Shown one piece after another: positions 52,079 to 52,366 of a stretch of DNA of 52,366 nt. Location of the stretch: the NCBI GenBank assembly GCA_021432635.1, contig MU270028.1:995117-1047482 (forward strand), written 5' to 3'. The DNA is from Thozetella sp. PMI_491 (Eukaryota > Ascomycota > Sordariomycetes > Chaetosphaeriales > Chaetosphaeriaceae). The notes beneath the pieces were generated by a model that saw only the letters and a program-made list of their open reading frames with translations, was not told where the DNA came from and did no database searches. The number at the start of each line of letters is the position of its first letter. Position 1 is the first letter of the stretch. The position numbers were made by a program, and so were the translations under genes.

Positions 52079-52366
52079 TGTTACAGCTGCACAGGTTGGG
52101 CCCTGTGCGGGGTAACTATATAATATAGAATGGGGTAGTAATGAGCAAGTTCGCTCATTACCGAAGCTTTTGCTTCGTGGTGCAGCGGTTGACCCCAACT
52201 TGCTTGTAACACAATGAGCGAACTTTACTTACAGTGAAGGCTGTGGGTTCGATTCTCACAAGTTGCAAAAATAGTAGCGTGAACCTCTTCACTACTTAGG
52301 CAACTCCAGCTGTAAGCAAGGCACTGTAGTCTTGGTCGCGCTACACTGATGCCTTGAGTTTCCCTA
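52079..52366 (+). mobile_element. Unmutated insert with Pol III A/B boxes (SINE- or TRIM-like), runs off edge
   Basis: At 52079 the AT-rich retroelement switches to normal-GC sequence. TGTTACAG begins it and TTGTAACA at 52204-52211 may be a matching inverted end, giving a 133 bp LTR-like block. Two perfect hairpins follow each other (TAATGAGC..GCTCATTA at 52139-52160; CGAAGC TTTT GCTTCG at 52162-52177). TGGTGCAGCGG (52178-52188) fits the tRNA A box and GGTTCGATTCT (52246-52256) the B box, with a 5 bp T-stem (GTGGG/CTCAC). The acceptor and D-stems do not pair, so it is not a working tRNA. A tRNA-derived SINE is my first guess. Confidence 0.55.

Noticed and set aside
52171..52266. Functional tRNA gene
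   Set aside because: A and B boxes and a T-stem are present, but acceptor, D and anticodon stems do not pair.

Overview
The window looks like a repeat-rich stretch of nuclear DNA from a filamentous ascomycete (Pezizomycotina, most likely a sordariomycete). The reasons are short 45-140 nt introns with GT..AG ends and CTAAC/CTGAC branch points, families largely confined to these fungi (WOPR regulator, HET domain, fungal BTB and patatin proteins), Tad-clade LINEs, and AT-rich tracts with CAR-to-TAR stop codons typical of repeat-induced point mutation (RIP). I cannot name a species.

Layout. 1-5.0 kb: a Tad-type LINE with an apparently intact ORF1 running off the left edge, behind the tail of a second copy; then LINE splinters lying in a fold-back repeat and next to a broken zinc-finger gene. 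5.8-7.0 kb: a two-exon BTB gene. 7.5-13.1 kb: a dispersed ~440 bp repeat, GC-rich eroded coding repeats, tandem repeats and an SGNH-hydrolase tail. 13.3-16.4 kb: a truncated BCS1-like AAA ATPase, a ~22 bp minisatellite with a sequence gap, and a scrambled hydrolase-TPR (NLR-type) gene. 17.9-19.2 kb: an intact Gti1/Pac2 (WOPR) regulator. 24.3-25.5 kb: an Rck2/Srk1-like kinase. 27.0-29.6 kb: a HET-domain gene. 31.9-32.5 kb: a subtilase fragment. 33.6-34.5 kb: a LINE ORF2 tail. 36.0-36.9 kb: the intact housekeeping gene for ATP synthase subunit OSCP. 42-48 kb: an intact patatin-like phospholipase amid pieces of ankyrin, pogo transposase, kinase, Ca2+-ATPase, gypsy pol, phosphotransferase and membrane-protein genes. 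48.1 kb to the end: an AT-rich, RIP-mutated LTR retrotransposon with a cleaner Pol III-promoter-like insert at the right edge.

Intact or nearly intact genes: LINE ORF1 (partial), BTB, WOPR, kinase, HET, OSCP, patatin and a few hypotheticals. Much of the rest is fragments. HET, patatin-like, subtilase, alpha/beta-hydrolase, TPR, ankyrin and BCS1-like domains are all known from fungal non-self-recognition proteins, so the window reads as a rearranged, transposon-driven immunity-type region inserted around a few core genes. Gene starts and introns were judged by eye; no database search was run.
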